A stretch of 20,901 nucleotides of DNA from the NCBI GenBank assembly GCA_964467175.1, contig CAYXNY010000009.1, positions 1 through 20,901 on the forward strand, written 5' to 3'. Shown one piece after another: positions 1 to 6,826 of the stretch. Position 1 is the first letter of the stretch, and every line of letters begins with the position of its first letter. The position numbers and the translations under genes were made by a program. This DNA is from JAWAFD01 sp964467175. Its GTDB lineage: Archaea > Micrarchaeota > Micrarchaeia > Anstonellales > J096. The notes under the pieces are model-generated. The model was not told where the DNA came from. It saw only the letters and a list, made by a program, of their open reading frames with translations, and ran no database searches.

Positions 1-848
1 GCAACAAGCACATTCCCATTAAAATGCTCCCGGGCTTCTTTGAGGAATTTCTGCTCCTCGGAAAGATGGTAGCGGGGGCTTATGTGGGTTAGAATGAGGG
101 TTTTTACGCGGGCTTTAGAGGCGATCTTCGCGGCAGAAGAAGCCGTGGAGTGCATCCTCTCATCTGCCTCTTTCCTATGCTCCTCCAAGAAAGTAGCTTC
201 ATGTATTAAAATATCTGCATCTTGGGCATGCCTCACAACATTCTCATCCTCAGAAGTATCCCCAGTATAAACAATCTTCCTTCCGGGCTTCACCCAACTA
301 ACCTCACTGAGAAGAATTCTTCTTCCATTCACAACAACCTCTCCTTTTTTCTCTATCTCAGAAAAAAGCCTTCCTTTTATTCCAAGCCCCTTTGCCTTTT
401 TCTCATCAAATTTTATCCTGTCCTTCTCTTTGAAAACAAAACCGAAAGCCCTTCCACCATGCCTTACCTTAAAAGCAGAGATAGAGTAGTCCTTCCCGAG
501 AAGCGCTTCCCCTTCTTTAAGTTCGTTTATCTCAAGGAAAGGCCATGTGTTTATGAGAAGCTTTTCGAAGCCGCGGGGCGCATGCAAACAAAGTTTTTTT
601 GCTCCAGAAAGCCTGAGGGTTTCTATAAAACCATAAAGGCCTATGAAATGGTCTAAGTGGAGGTGGCTTATGAAAACATGCCTGACGCTTCCGTATCCGA
701 CCCGGCATCTCATCATCTGCCTCTGAAAACCCTCTCCGGCGTCAAAAAGAAAAACCTCACCCTGCCAGTTCAGCGCAAAAGAAGGCATTCCCCTATCAAC
801 CGAGGGGACGCTTCCAGAAGTGCCCAAGAAAGTAAGTATTGCGGACAT
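1..848 (-). CDS. rnz: Ribonuclease Z (tRNase Z), 3' end cut off by window edge
   Basis: Metallo-beta-lactamase-fold endonuclease that cleaves tRNA precursors just after the discriminator base. The ATG at 848 opens with MSAILTFLGTSGSVPS, the usual RNase Z start (FLGTSGSVP). The zinc motif HLHLDH lies at residues 62-67; YTGDTS and IHEATF follow, then LTHISPRY. There are 282 visible residues and no stop before the window edge; archaeal members are about 300 aa, so probably only the last 15-30 residues are missing. It lies 32 bp downstream of sepF on the same strand. The gap is AT-rich and holds a TATA-like stretch (871-880) about 26 bp before the ATG, so a separate leaderless transcript is as likely as read-through. 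Family assignment is secure; the 3' end is unseen. Confidence 0.95.
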   Translation of the reverse strand, partial: MSAILTFLGTSGSVPSVDRGMPSFALNWQGEVFLFDAGEGFQRQMMRCRVGYGSVRHVFISHLHLDHFIGLYGFIETLRLSGAKKLCLHAPRGFEKLLINTWPFLEINELKEGEALLGKDYSISAFKVRHGGRAFGFVFKEKDRIKFDEKKAKGLGIKGRLFSEIEKKGEVVVNGRRILLSEVSWVKPGRKIVYTGDTSEDENVVRHAQDADILIHEATFLEEHRKEADERMHSTASSAAKIASKARVKTLILTHISPRYHLSEEQKFLKEAREHFNGNVLV

Positions 849-870
849 GCAAAAATAAAGAAAAATAAAG

Positions 871-880
871 AATTAAATAA
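871..880 (-). promoter_or_regulatory. TATA-like box for RNase Z
   Basis: The minus-strand sequence TTATTTAATT is centred about 26 nt before the RNase Z ATG, where an archaeal TATA box for a leaderless message would sit. The neighbouring minus strand is T-rich (851-870 is a perfect tandem 10-mer, AAAAATAAAG on the plus strand) and could also terminate sepF transcription. Inferred from spacing only. Confidence 0.45.
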
Positions 881-1279
881 CTATGCCAGCGCGGATGAAG
901 CCGCTCCCTCGCCGCCCTCTTCCGCCTTCTTTTTGCTTTTCACTATCTTTACCCGAGAGGGCGCAAGGAGGACATAGTCGTTTGTCAAAAGCGCGATGTC
1001 TCCGTCTATTTTGGTTATGTTGACCTTCAGCTTCGCTATTATGCTCTTGAGCCTGTTCGGCTGGTTGGAAAGCGGCTTGACATTAAGGATGATTACATTG
1101 TTCGAGTTTATCTCCTTAAGGGCCAAATCCGCGTCCCCTTCGTTCCTCAGGTCCACTCTCCGTATGTAGTATCTCGGAGGCGGGGAAACAACATCTCCCT
1201 CTTCTAGGCTTATGTCCAAGTACTCTTCTATGCCAGTATCGTCGCGCTTCTTTCCAAAAATGCCATCAAGTATTCCCAT
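881..1279 (-). CDS. sepF: SepF, archaeal FtsZ membrane anchor
   Basis: SepF tethers FtsZ filaments to the membrane at the archaeal division site. I start it at the ATG at 1279 (132 aa) rather than a GTG three codons upstream, because GAGGTGG (complement of 1285-1291) ends 5 nt before that ATG. The resulting N-terminus MGILDGIFGKK has the pattern of the amphipathic membrane-binding helix of SepF. A charged linker follows, then the SepF/DUF552 beta-alpha core (RYYIRRVDL, VIILNVKPLS, IDGDIALLTNDYVLLAPSRVKI), then an Ala/Gly/Glu-rich tail. The partner ftsZ is about 10 kb away at 11511. It is divergent from orc1/cdc6 across 60 bp and precedes RNase Z. The call is strong from core motifs and length. 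Confidence 0.9.
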   Translation of the reverse strand: MGILDGIFGKKRDDTGIEEYLDISLEEGDVVSPPPRYYIRRVDLRNEGDADLALKEINSNNVIILNVKPLSNQPNRLKSIIAKLKVNITKIDGDIALLTNDYVLLAPSRVKIVKSKKKAEEGGEGAASSALA

Positions 1280-1284
1280 TACTG

Positions 1285-1291
1285 CCACCTC
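1285..1291 (-). promoter_or_regulatory. Shine-Dalgarno that sets the sepF start
   Basis: The minus strand reads GAGGTGG, 5 nt before the ATG at 1279. It decides between that ATG and the in-frame GTG at 1288, which lies within the SD itself. Confidence 0.75.
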
Positions 1292-1309
1292 AATGGAGGA
1301 ATTCCACCA

Positions 1310-1324
1310 AACAATTAATAAAAC
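1310..1324. promoter_or_regulatory. Shared TATA region, sepF / orc1
   Basis: AATTAATAAAACTT and nearby AT-rich sequence lie in the middle of the 60-bp divergent gap. On the minus strand GTTTTATTAATTG would start transcription near 1292, giving a short leader containing the sepF SD. On the plus strand transcription would start near 1342-1346, at the first orc1 codons, so orc1 is probably leaderless. Placement inferred from typical 26-bp spacing. Confidence 0.45.
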
Positions 1325-1339
1325 TTTCTAATAATTAAA

Positions 1340-2548
1340 ATGAGCATGGCTAATTTTGAGGAGATATTAAGCAGGAGCACACTGTTCGTCAACAGGGATG
1401 TCCTCTCCCCCCACTACATACCCAAAACCCTTCCTTTCAGGGAGGAGTACGTGGAGCAGATAATGCAAATCCTTTCGCCGGCTTTTAGAGGGCAGAAGCC
1501 AAAAAACCTGTTTATATACGGAACGACCGGCACCGGAAAAACATGCAGCATAAAATTCGTCCTGGACCGGTTCAACAGATTCGGCGAGGATAAAAAAGCA
1601 AACGCAAAGATGATATACATAAACTGCCGGGTGTACAACTCGCGGTACCGGATAATGAACAAAACGATGAAATTCTTCGCGCCCGAGCTTGAGAAAACCG
1701 GCTTCGGGCTTACTTTTATATACGAAAAAATGATAGAACTACTGAACACCGGAATGCAGCTTGTTGTCGTCCTGGATGAGATAGACATGATAAAAGACCT
1801 AGACGACCTTGTATACACCATTACGAGAGTCAACGATGAGGTGGGCGATGCCGGCGGAAAAAAAGGAGGGGTGACAATAGTAGGCATTTCAAACAAACTC
1901 TCATTCAAGAACGAGCTTGACCCGCGAAGCAGGAGCAGTTTGTATGAAAGCGAGACCATTTTCCCGCCTTACACCGCGCCACAGCTGAAGTCAATACTGG
2001 AGCAGAGGGTGGAGATGGGGTTCAGAAAAAATTCTGTAAGCCAGGGTGCGATAAACTTGATCGCTGCAATCACCGCGCATGAAACCGGAGACGCGAGGTA
2101 TGCGCTCAAGCTTCTTGAGAGGGCCGGCGAGGTTGCAGAGAACGGGCAGAAGGAATTCGTCGAAGAGAAGGACGTTGAGGAGGCAAGAAAGCGCGTGGAG
2201 TACGATATTGCCTCCGAAGCCATCACAACCCTCCCCATAAACCAGCAGCTTGTGCTTTATGCAATAGCAAAACTCTCAGCATCAACAAAGTTCCTTGAGC
2301 CAGAACTTGACGGCTATCTGTTTTCAGGGGATGTTTACAACAACTATATGAAGATAGCGAGAAAGCTCGGAAGGAAGCCGAAGAGCGCCCGGTGGTACAG
2401 GGAGTACCTAAGCGAGCTTGAGGTTCTGGGGCTGATTTCAACGATGCTCAGCGGGAAGGGGATAAAGGGGAGAACGAGACTGATAAAAATAGGCCATAAT
2501 GCTGAGGATGTGATAAGAATAGTTGAGAAAAACATGGAATTTGGATGA
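1340..2548 (+). CDS. cdc6: Orc1/Cdc6 replication initiator
   Basis: AAA+ ATPase that binds archaeal replication origins and recruits the MCM helicase. Over 402 aa it shows Walker A GTTGTGKT (61-68), Walker B VVVLDEIDM with DEID at 146-149, sensor 1 VGISN (181-185), the family DPR segment (194-196), sensor 2 GDARYALKLL with Arg253, and a C-terminal winged-helix domain from about 300. Length is normal. ATGs lie at 1340 and 1346; the second (MANFEEIL) is a plausible alternative because the TATA spacing falls between them. It runs convergently into the DUF1805 gene with a 2-3 bp gap. Orc1/Cdc6 genes often adjoin an origin, but I see no convincing origin-recognition-box array here. Identity is secure. 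Confidence 0.96.
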   Translation: MSMANFEEILSRSTLFVNRDVLSPHYIPKTLPFREEYVEQIMQILSPAFRGQKPKNLFIYGTTGTGKTCSIKFVLDRFNRFGEDKKANAKMIYINCRVYNSRYRIMNKTMKFFAPELEKTGFGLTFIYEKMIELLNTGMQLVVVLDEIDMIKDLDDLVYTITRVNDEVGDAGGKKGGVTIVGISNKLSFKNELDPRSRSSLYESETIFPPYTAPQLKSILEQRVEMGFRKNSVSQGAINLIAAITAHETGDARYALKLLERAGEVAENGQKEFVEEKDVEEARKRVEYDIASEAITTLPINQQLVLYAIAKLSASTKFLEPELDGYLFSGDVYNNYMKIARKLGRKPKSARWYREYLSELEVLGLISTMLSGKGIKGRTRLIKIGHNAEDVIRIVEKNMEFG

Positions 2549-2551
2549 TTT

Positions 2552-2845
2552 TTATTCTGTCTGCTCTTTATCAAGAATTTCCAGCGCTTTTTTAACGCTC
2601 ATTCCCGGCCTCAGGCCAAGGTCCTCGGCCCAGCTGGTGACATCTTTTATTTTTGCATTCACCATATCATCCACGCTTTTCACTCCCGCGACGAATGCGG
2701 CGACATCCCCGACTTTCTCCGCCGTTTCCCTGCTTATGTAGGAGCAAGCCACATACCCCCTCTTTGCTTTTATTATGATGAGGGGCATGTTGCCAAGGTT
2801 CTCGGTAAAAGAAGGCATATCCCTGCCGTTTACCCGTGCTTTCAT
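2552..2845 (-). CDS. DUF1805 domain protein (YunC-like)
   Basis: A 97-aa single-domain protein that reads as the DUF1805/YunC family, found in archaea and Bacillales and of unknown biochemical role. Matching stretches are MPLIIIKAKRGYVACSYIS and KVGDVAAFVAGVKSVDDM, followed by a lysine-rich C-terminal helix around PGMSVKKALEILD. The ATG overlaps the stop of eS26 by 4 nt (ATGA) and has a GGAGGGA SD inside the end of eS26, so the two are translationally coupled. It is the last gene of the five-gene unit beginning at rpo7 and ends 2-3 bp from the convergent orc1 stop. Family recognition is from memory of the motifs; function unknown. Confidence 0.75.
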   Translation of the reverse strand: MKARVNGRDMPSFTENLGNMPLIIIKAKRGYVACSYISRETAEKVGDVAAFVAGVKSVDDMVNAKIKDVTSWAEDLGLRPGMSVKKALEILDKEQTE

Positions 2846-3084
2846 ACTCCCTCCTCCCTCCTTCTTCTTATCTGCTCGGCCCGCTCTTTCTTTTTTTGGA
2901 ATATCCTTCTGTGCTTGCCGCAGCTTACGCAGTAGTAGACCTTTCTCGCGGTCAGGTCGATAACAATGTCTTTCTGGTCGCCGGTGTCGAAGCTGATCCC
3001 TTTTACGTATTCAACAGACTTGTCCCTAGGTATCCTTCTTCCGCAGGCATCGCATCTTACCAAAGGCTCCCTTCCCCTTCCCAT
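2842..3084 (-). CDS. rps26e: Small ribosomal subunit protein eS26
   Basis: An 80-aa basic zinc-ribbon protein. It has the eS26 pattern RCDACGRRIPRDK (Cys11, Cys14) and KVYYCVSCGKHRRI (Cys52, Cys55), compare the family's RCxNCxRCVPKDKA and LxYCVSCAIHxKxV, and ends in an Arg/Lys-rich tail. eS26 binds near the mRNA exit channel of the small subunit. It is shorter than Sulfolobus or eukaryotic eS26 (about 95-115 aa), having lost the basic N-terminal arm and part of the middle. The ATG at 3084 is preceded by GAGGGG. It overlaps DUF1805 by 4 nt and lies 9 nt after the metallophosphoesterase stop. eS26 is patchy in archaea, well known in the TACK groups and missing from most Euryarchaeota. A small zinc-ribbon look-alike is the main alternative. 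Confidence 0.8.
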   Translation of the reverse strand: MGRGREPLVRCDACGRRIPRDKSVEYVKGISFDTGDQKDIVIDLTARKVYYCVSCGKHRRIFQKKKERAEQIRRRREEGV

Positions 3085-3093
3085 TTCATCCCC

Positions 3094-3747
3094 TCAGATT
3101 TTTTCTGTAAGTTTTTCAACCTTTCCAATCAGAACGCCATTTAGAGTATAGAGTTTTGAGGGCAACCATTTAAATATCTTAGTCCTAAAGAGGGGCCCGA
3201 CCGGAGAGTTTATATTCTTTCCCACGAGCGGATTGAGAGAGGGCACAACGATGAGTTTTTTATTTCCCTTTTGCGAAAAAAGCCACACCTTTTCTCCGTT
3301 ATACTCGAGATGGCCGTGGGACATGACGAGAAGGTTTTTTCGCAGCAAATTTTTAGGTGGCATTGCATAGCCGTGGAAAAACGCCGCGCCCTTGTAGACA
3401 AAACCCTTGGGAAAAATTTTTACATTTTTCATCCTCAGTTTTTGGAGGCCTCCGTCGTGGTTTCCCTTTGCAATCCACACCTCAAAATTCTTAGAAAGAA
3501 AAGCGAGAATTTCGCGCACAGGCCGTGGAGTGGAGAGGATGTTGTCCTTAACATCTCCCAGAATGAATATTTTTTTCTTCCTGTGTTTTTTCGCAAGGCT
3601 GCAGAGTTTTTCCGCAAGCCACCCGGAGAAAGAGTAATTTTTGTAATTAAGGTATTTTTCCTCTATGCCGAAATGCGTGTCCGCAACAACGAGCGCATCA
3701 TAGAAAACAAGGGCCGGTTCGCCGCCAATAAGCTTAATGGATTTCAT
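3094..3747 (-). CDS. SbcD-related archaeal metallophosphoesterase
   Basis: A 217-aa calcineurin-like phosphoesterase with the full metal-site set: ADTHFGIE (Asp23, His25), ILGDVKD (Asp65, Asp68), AKGNHD (Asn96, His97), FFHGYAMP (His125) and MSHGHLE (His144, His146). This architecture fits the archaeal SbcD-related or helicase-linked phosphoesterases (TIGR00024-like), whose substrate is not established. No nuclease capping domain is present and no Rad50-like partner is visible, so it is not a standard Mre11/SbcD. It lies 9 nt after spt4 and 9 nt before eS26 in the rpo7 unit, with no obvious SD. The fold is certain; the physiological substrate is unknown. Confidence 0.88.
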   Translation of the reverse strand: MKSIKLIGGEPALVFYDALVVADTHFGIEEKYLNYKNYSFSGWLAEKLCSLAKKHRKKKIFILGDVKDNILSTPRPVREILAFLSKNFEVWIAKGNHDGGLQKLRMKNVKIFPKGFVYKGAAFFHGYAMPPKNLLRKNLLVMSHGHLEYNGEKVWLFSQKGNKKLIVVPSLNPLVGKNINSPVGPLFRTKIFKWLPSKLYTLNGVLIGKVEKLTEKI

Positions 3748-3756
3748 AATGAATGT

Positions 3757-3939
3757 TTATTTTACATTGACCGCGTATTTCCCCGGAGATTTTATTTCAA
3801 GCATCTTCGCAATCTCGCTCTTTTCTGTATCAAGTATGTATATGAACCCGGAAAAGTTGTCGGTCAGGTCCTCGCTCTGGCATACCGGGCATTTCTTTCC
3901 TTCTTCAACAATATAGTTGCAGTTTCTGCACGCCTTCAT
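3757..3939 (-). CDS. spt4: Transcription elongation factor Spt4 (RpoE'')
   Basis: A 60-aa zinc-ribbon protein with Cys4-Cys7 and Cys17-Cys20, followed by the Spt4 signature NFSGFIYILDTEKSEIAKML and a C-terminal GKYAVNVK strand. Spt4 binds the NGN domain of Spt5 and the pair promotes RNA polymerase processivity; Spt5 is encoded at 12917 in this window. The ATG overlaps the rpo7 stop as ATGA and has a GGAGGGT SD inside rpo7. The rpo7-spt4 pair is a conserved archaeal neighbourhood, supporting both calls. Length is normal for the archaeal form. Confidence 0.95.
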   Translation of the reverse strand: MKACRNCNYIVEEGKKCPVCQSEDLTDNFSGFIYILDTEKSEIAKMLEIKSPGKYAVNVK

Positions 3940-4520
3940 TTTTTACCCTCCTTTTCCTCTTTCTTCTTTGCCTTCTCCTTTTTCTTCTCAGCCTCCATCC
4001 ATGCCTCGCTTCCCAGCCCTTCAGCCCTCATGGTCAGGCCGATTTTAGTATCCTGCGGGGACTGCCTTAAGCTGACCGTAGAAACCTTTACTATTATTTC
4101 ATCGCCCTTCTTCAGAGTTTTTTTCTTATCGGATGAGGAAAGCACTTTGCTCTTCTTATCATAGGAAAACCTTTCCTTTCCTATCTGGGAGATGTGGAGA
4201 AGGCCTTCAAACGGGCCTATGGAAACAAAAGCGCCGAAATCCATAACCTCCCTCACCACCCCTCTGAAAACTTCGTTCACTTCCAAGTTGAAGGCGATTG
4301 CCTCAAACTCAACCTCGTGATAGATGTATGGGTCGCCCGGAAAAACCACCCCAGTCGCCTTCGGCTTTGCCTGCACCACTCCTAGTATCAGGCCGAGCTC
4401 CTTGTTCATCTTTCCTTCGTACTTTTCCTTGAGGACCTTTTTAACCGCATCTTCCCTTTCCATCACAAGAAGCTGGGGGGAAACCCTCACCCGGTCTTCT
4501 GCGGTAATCAATCTATACAT
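3936..4520 (-). CDS. rpo7: RNA polymerase subunit Rpo7 (RpoE')
   Basis: Subunit of the Rpo4/7 stalk of archaeal RNA polymerase, which binds nascent RNA and aids promoter opening. The N-terminal tip domain begins MYRLITAEDRVRVSPQLL and the S1/OB domain begins near residue 80 (FRGVVREVMDFGAFVSIGPF, EGLLHISQI). A Lys/Glu-rich tail of about 25 residues follows. The frame is open for 22 more codons, but MYRL is the family's N-terminus and a GAGGGAG SD lies just before the ATG at 4520, giving 194 aa. It heads the operon rpo7-spt4-phosphoesterase-eS26-DUF1805 and is divergent from the phosphohexomutase gene. Identity is secure. Confidence 0.96.
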   Translation of the reverse strand: MYRLITAEDRVRVSPQLLVMEREDAVKKVLKEKYEGKMNKELGLILGVVQAKPKATGVVFPGDPYIYHEVEFEAIAFNLEVNEVFRGVVREVMDFGAFVSIGPFEGLLHISQIGKERFSYDKKSKVLSSSDKKKTLKKGDEIIVKVSTVSLRQSPQDTKIGLTMRAEGLGSEAWMEAEKKKEKAKKKEEKEGKK

Positions 4521-4552
4521 AGCTGCTCCCTCTTTTCTTCTCTTTTTAAACA

Positions 4553-4567
4553 AATTGTATTTAAATG
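4553..4567. promoter_or_regulatory. Divergent TATA region, rpo7 / phosphohexomutase
   Basis: ATTTAAATG lies about 26 bp upstream of the plus-strand ATG at 4590, predicting a leaderless phosphohexomutase message. The complement ATTTAAATAC faces rpo7 and predicts a start near 4535, leaving a short leader that contains the rpo7 SD. A second TTTTTAAACAAA lies at about 4544-4555. Confidence 0.5.
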
Positions 4568-4589
4568 TTTTCGCTTCTCTTTTCAAAAC

Positions 4590-5819
4590 ATGTTCGGCAC
4601 TTCCGGAGCAAGGGGGGTATACGGAAAGGAGATAACCCCTGAGTTTGTTTTTAAAGTTGCGAACACTTTTTCAGAAGGAAGGGTTTATGTTGGAATGGAT
4701 AGGAGGAGCTCCAGCCCGGCTTTATACCATGCGGCGGTATCCGGGGCGCTCTCTGCCGGCGCAGATGTTTATTCCCTTGGGTTTGCACCAACCCCGGTTG
4801 TTTCTTTTTACTCTCAAAAAAACAGGGCGAAGGGAATTGTGATTACCGCAAGCCACAATCCGCCCGAGTACAATGGAATAAAAATTTTTGAGAACGGAAT
4901 GGAGCTCACAAAAGAAAAGGCGAACAAAATTTTGGAAAAAGAACCTGTGTATGGAGGCGGGAGGCTTTTCAAAAAGGATGAAAGCGAATATGTGGATTTT
5001 GTTTTGAGCAAAGCAAAAAAATACAGCGATGTTGTCGGGGTTGATGGGAACGGCGTTGCATCCCTCCTCACCCCAAAAGTGCTCTCAAAAATGGGCGCAA
5101 AAGTTTTTGCGATAAATTGCTTTGGGAGGTTCAACAGAAAACTAGAACCGAACGAGGAGAATTTGGCCCATTTAAAGGCGTTCAACAAAAAAATAGTTTT
5201 TGCGCATGATGGGGACGGGGATAGGGTGATGGTTTTTTACAACGGAAGAATGGTTCCAGGGGATGTTCTTTTGGGGATGCTGGTTGAGGAAATTTTGAAG
5301 GAAAAGAAAGGAACAGTGGTCACAACGGTTGAGGCTAGCTTGGCGGTGAGGGAGGCGGTTGAGAGAATGAACGGAAGGCTGGAAATAACCCCGGTGGGAA
5401 GCACATATGTCGGAGAAAAGGTCAAAGAAAAGAATGCGCTGTTTGGAGGGGAGCCGGCAGGAGAATTCATATTTCCGGAATCTTCCCTATGCCCGGATGG
5501 AATCCTCGCAGCCGTATTTTTATTGAACATGGAAAAGAAAGAGAAGCTGGGCGAGAGGATGAAGAGGTTCAGGCAGTATCCTATTATAAGGAAAAAATAC
5601 AGGGTGGAGAATAGAGAAGGAGCAATGGAAAGGGTGAAAAAAGAAATTGATGTTGAAGGAAGAAGAAATGAAAGTGATGGAATAAGAATTGATGGGGAGG
5701 ACTATTGGGTTTTGGTAAGGCCGAGCGGAACAGAGCCTATTTTGAGGGTGACTGTTGAGGGAAAGGAAAAAAACAAAGTTGAAGAGATTGTTAAAAAAGT
5801 TGAGAAAATTATTCTTTGA
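4590..5819 (+). CDS. glmM: Phosphohexomutase (phosphoglucosamine/phosphomannomutase type)
   Basis: Alpha-D-phosphohexomutase, interconverting hexose-6- and hexose-1-phosphates for sugar-nucleotide synthesis. Over 409 aa it shows the N-terminal FGTSGARG, the phosphoserine loop ITASHNPPEYNGIK (Ser88), the metal loop DGDGDR (Asp207/209/211), the sugar-binding GEPAG (287-291) and the phosphate-binding RPSGTEP (377-383). GEPAG with the small N-terminus favours the archaeal phosphoglucosamine-mutase branch over phosphomannomutase, but substrate preference cannot be settled by reading. It is somewhat shorter than the usual 440-455 aa. The ATG at 4590 fits leaderless transcription. Its 3' end overlaps the unrecognised convergent gene by 11 bp. 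Confidence 0.9.
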   Translation: MFGTSGARGVYGKEITPEFVFKVANTFSEGRVYVGMDRRSSSPALYHAAVSGALSAGADVYSLGFAPTPVVSFYSQKNRAKGIVITASHNPPEYNGIKIFENGMELTKEKANKILEKEPVYGGGRLFKKDESEYVDFVLSKAKKYSDVVGVDGNGVASLLTPKVLSKMGAKVFAINCFGRFNRKLEPNEENLAHLKAFNKKIVFAHDGDGDRVMVFYNGRMVPGDVLLGMLVEEILKEKKGTVVTTVEASLAVREAVERMNGRLEITPVGSTYVGEKVKEKNALFGGEPAGEFIFPESSLCPDGILAAVFLLNMEKKEKLGERMKRFRQYPIIRKKYRVENREGAMERVKKEIDVEGRRNESDGIRIDGEDYWVLVRPSGTEPILRVTVEGKEKNKVEEIVKKVEKIIL

Positions 5820-6774
5820 GAAGGAGCTCTAGATGGGCCGAAACAACACCTCGGGCCTCATCGGCTATAAGCGAGGAGACCTGCTCATCGCCGTACGCCT
5901 TCAACTCGGCTATTCTTGAAAGCATATTTGAAACTTTTTCCGCATACTCGCCCCCTATTATCAGAAGCGCCTCCCTCGCTTTCCCGAGTGTTTCAGTTTC
6001 TTTCAACTCGAGCGCCTTCAAAGCCAAGTAATCCGCTTCCATGGATTTTGAAAGGTAGTGGAGAATGGCTCTTCTTTCCATCTCAAATTTCGGAAGAATT
6101 TTTCCTTCAATTATTTCTTTCCTTCTCTCCAGCCGTTCCACCGCAGCCCAAAGCTTGAAAAGCGCGGCTGGCCAGTTTCTCTTTTTCTCTATAAGCTCCA
6201 GGCTTCCTTCTACAAATTCCCTCGCCTCAACCTTGTTTTCATCGATTTTTCTTTTCAACCTTTCGCCCGCCTCTTTAAGTTTTTCAAAATAAAATGAGCA
6301 TGAGCTTGTGGTTATATTCTGGATGATGTCTTCAAGCATAAAAATTATGAGGCCATTTTCCGCAAGGTCTTTTTCCTCCCAAACGATAACATGCGTTTTC
6401 TGCCTTGCCGCTCTTTGAATGCTTCCTGCGGTTTTGTTGTTTATGCTGACCGTTCCATCATCGTTGAGCGCAATGGAAATTCCCAGGAGGTCTCCTTTTT
6501 CGTACGCCTCCACCAGAAAAAGATAGATATCTTCTATATATGTGGAGCGGTATCTTCTCCAGATATACTCGAGAAGATGATGCGCAACCCCCTCTTTACA
6601 AAGCTCTTCGCAATGAACATCGTAAGTTCCCAACACTCTTTTTATCTCCTTTCCTTTCCAGCCCATGAATTTGACATTGAGAGAAAACGGGCCGAGCTCC
6701 CTTCTAGCCCTTTCAACAGCCGTCTTCACCCGGGCAAGCGGCTCAATATTATAGTCATCAACATGATTTGCCAT
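5809..6774 (-). CDS. Uncharacterised 321-aa protein, divergent from gatE
   Basis: I do not recognise a family. Residues 1-140 look mixed alpha/beta, with a strand-turn-strand around GISIALNDDGTVSINNKTAG (98-117) and a hydrophobic stretch GLIIFMLEDIIQNI. Residues 141-321 are almost entirely helical and charge-rich (FEKLKEAGERLKRKIDENK; later AAVERLERRKEIIEGKI), suggesting a helical bundle or coiled coil. There is no signal peptide, membrane segment or Cys-rich motif. The ATG at 6774 lies about 26 bp from a TATA region shared with gatE, fitting a leaderless message. It overlaps the phosphohexomutase stop by 11 bp. It is real on length, start context and an intact frame; function unknown. Confidence 0.8.
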   Translation of the reverse strand: MANHVDDYNIEPLARVKTAVERARRELGPFSLNVKFMGWKGKEIKRVLGTYDVHCEELCKEGVAHHLLEYIWRRYRSTYIEDIYLFLVEAYEKGDLLGISIALNDDGTVSINNKTAGSIQRAARQKTHVIVWEEKDLAENGLIIFMLEDIIQNITTSSCSFYFEKLKEAGERLKRKIDENKVEAREFVEGSLELIEKKRNWPAALFKLWAAVERLERRKEIIEGKILPKFEMERRAILHYLSKSMEADYLALKALELKETETLGKAREALLIIGGEYAEKVSNMLSRIAELKAYGDEQVSSLIADEARGVVSAHLELLLKE

Positions 6775-6795
6775 GTTTTATTATTTGCCAACAAT

Positions 6796-6810
6796 TGTTT
6801 TTAAATTTAA
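6796..6810. promoter_or_regulatory. Symmetric TATA region, 321-aa gene / gatE
   Basis: GTTTTTAAATTTAAG sits at the centre of the 52-bp divergent gap. Each start codon (6774 minus, 6827 plus) lies about 26 bp from its centre, so one AT block could serve both leaderless transcripts. Confidence 0.5.
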
Positions 6811-6826
6811 GCGTGGAATGGCATTC

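Noticed and set aside
222..977. Plus-strand ORFs opposite RNase Z and sepF
   Set aside because: The minus-strand genes have clear catalytic or family motifs; the plus-strand frames are low-complexity shadows.
1295..1325. Possible origin-recognition box (ATTCCACCAAAC) next to orc1/cdc6
   Set aside because: Only one imperfect match to the ORB core, no array, and only 60 bp between sepF and orc1. An origin could lie elsewhere; GC-skew analysis of the genome would decide.
6773..6826. Longer N-terminus for GatE
   Set aside because: The extra 18 residues are not family-like, they overlap the predicted TATA box, and ATG 6827 begins the conserved MKIGIEIHQ.
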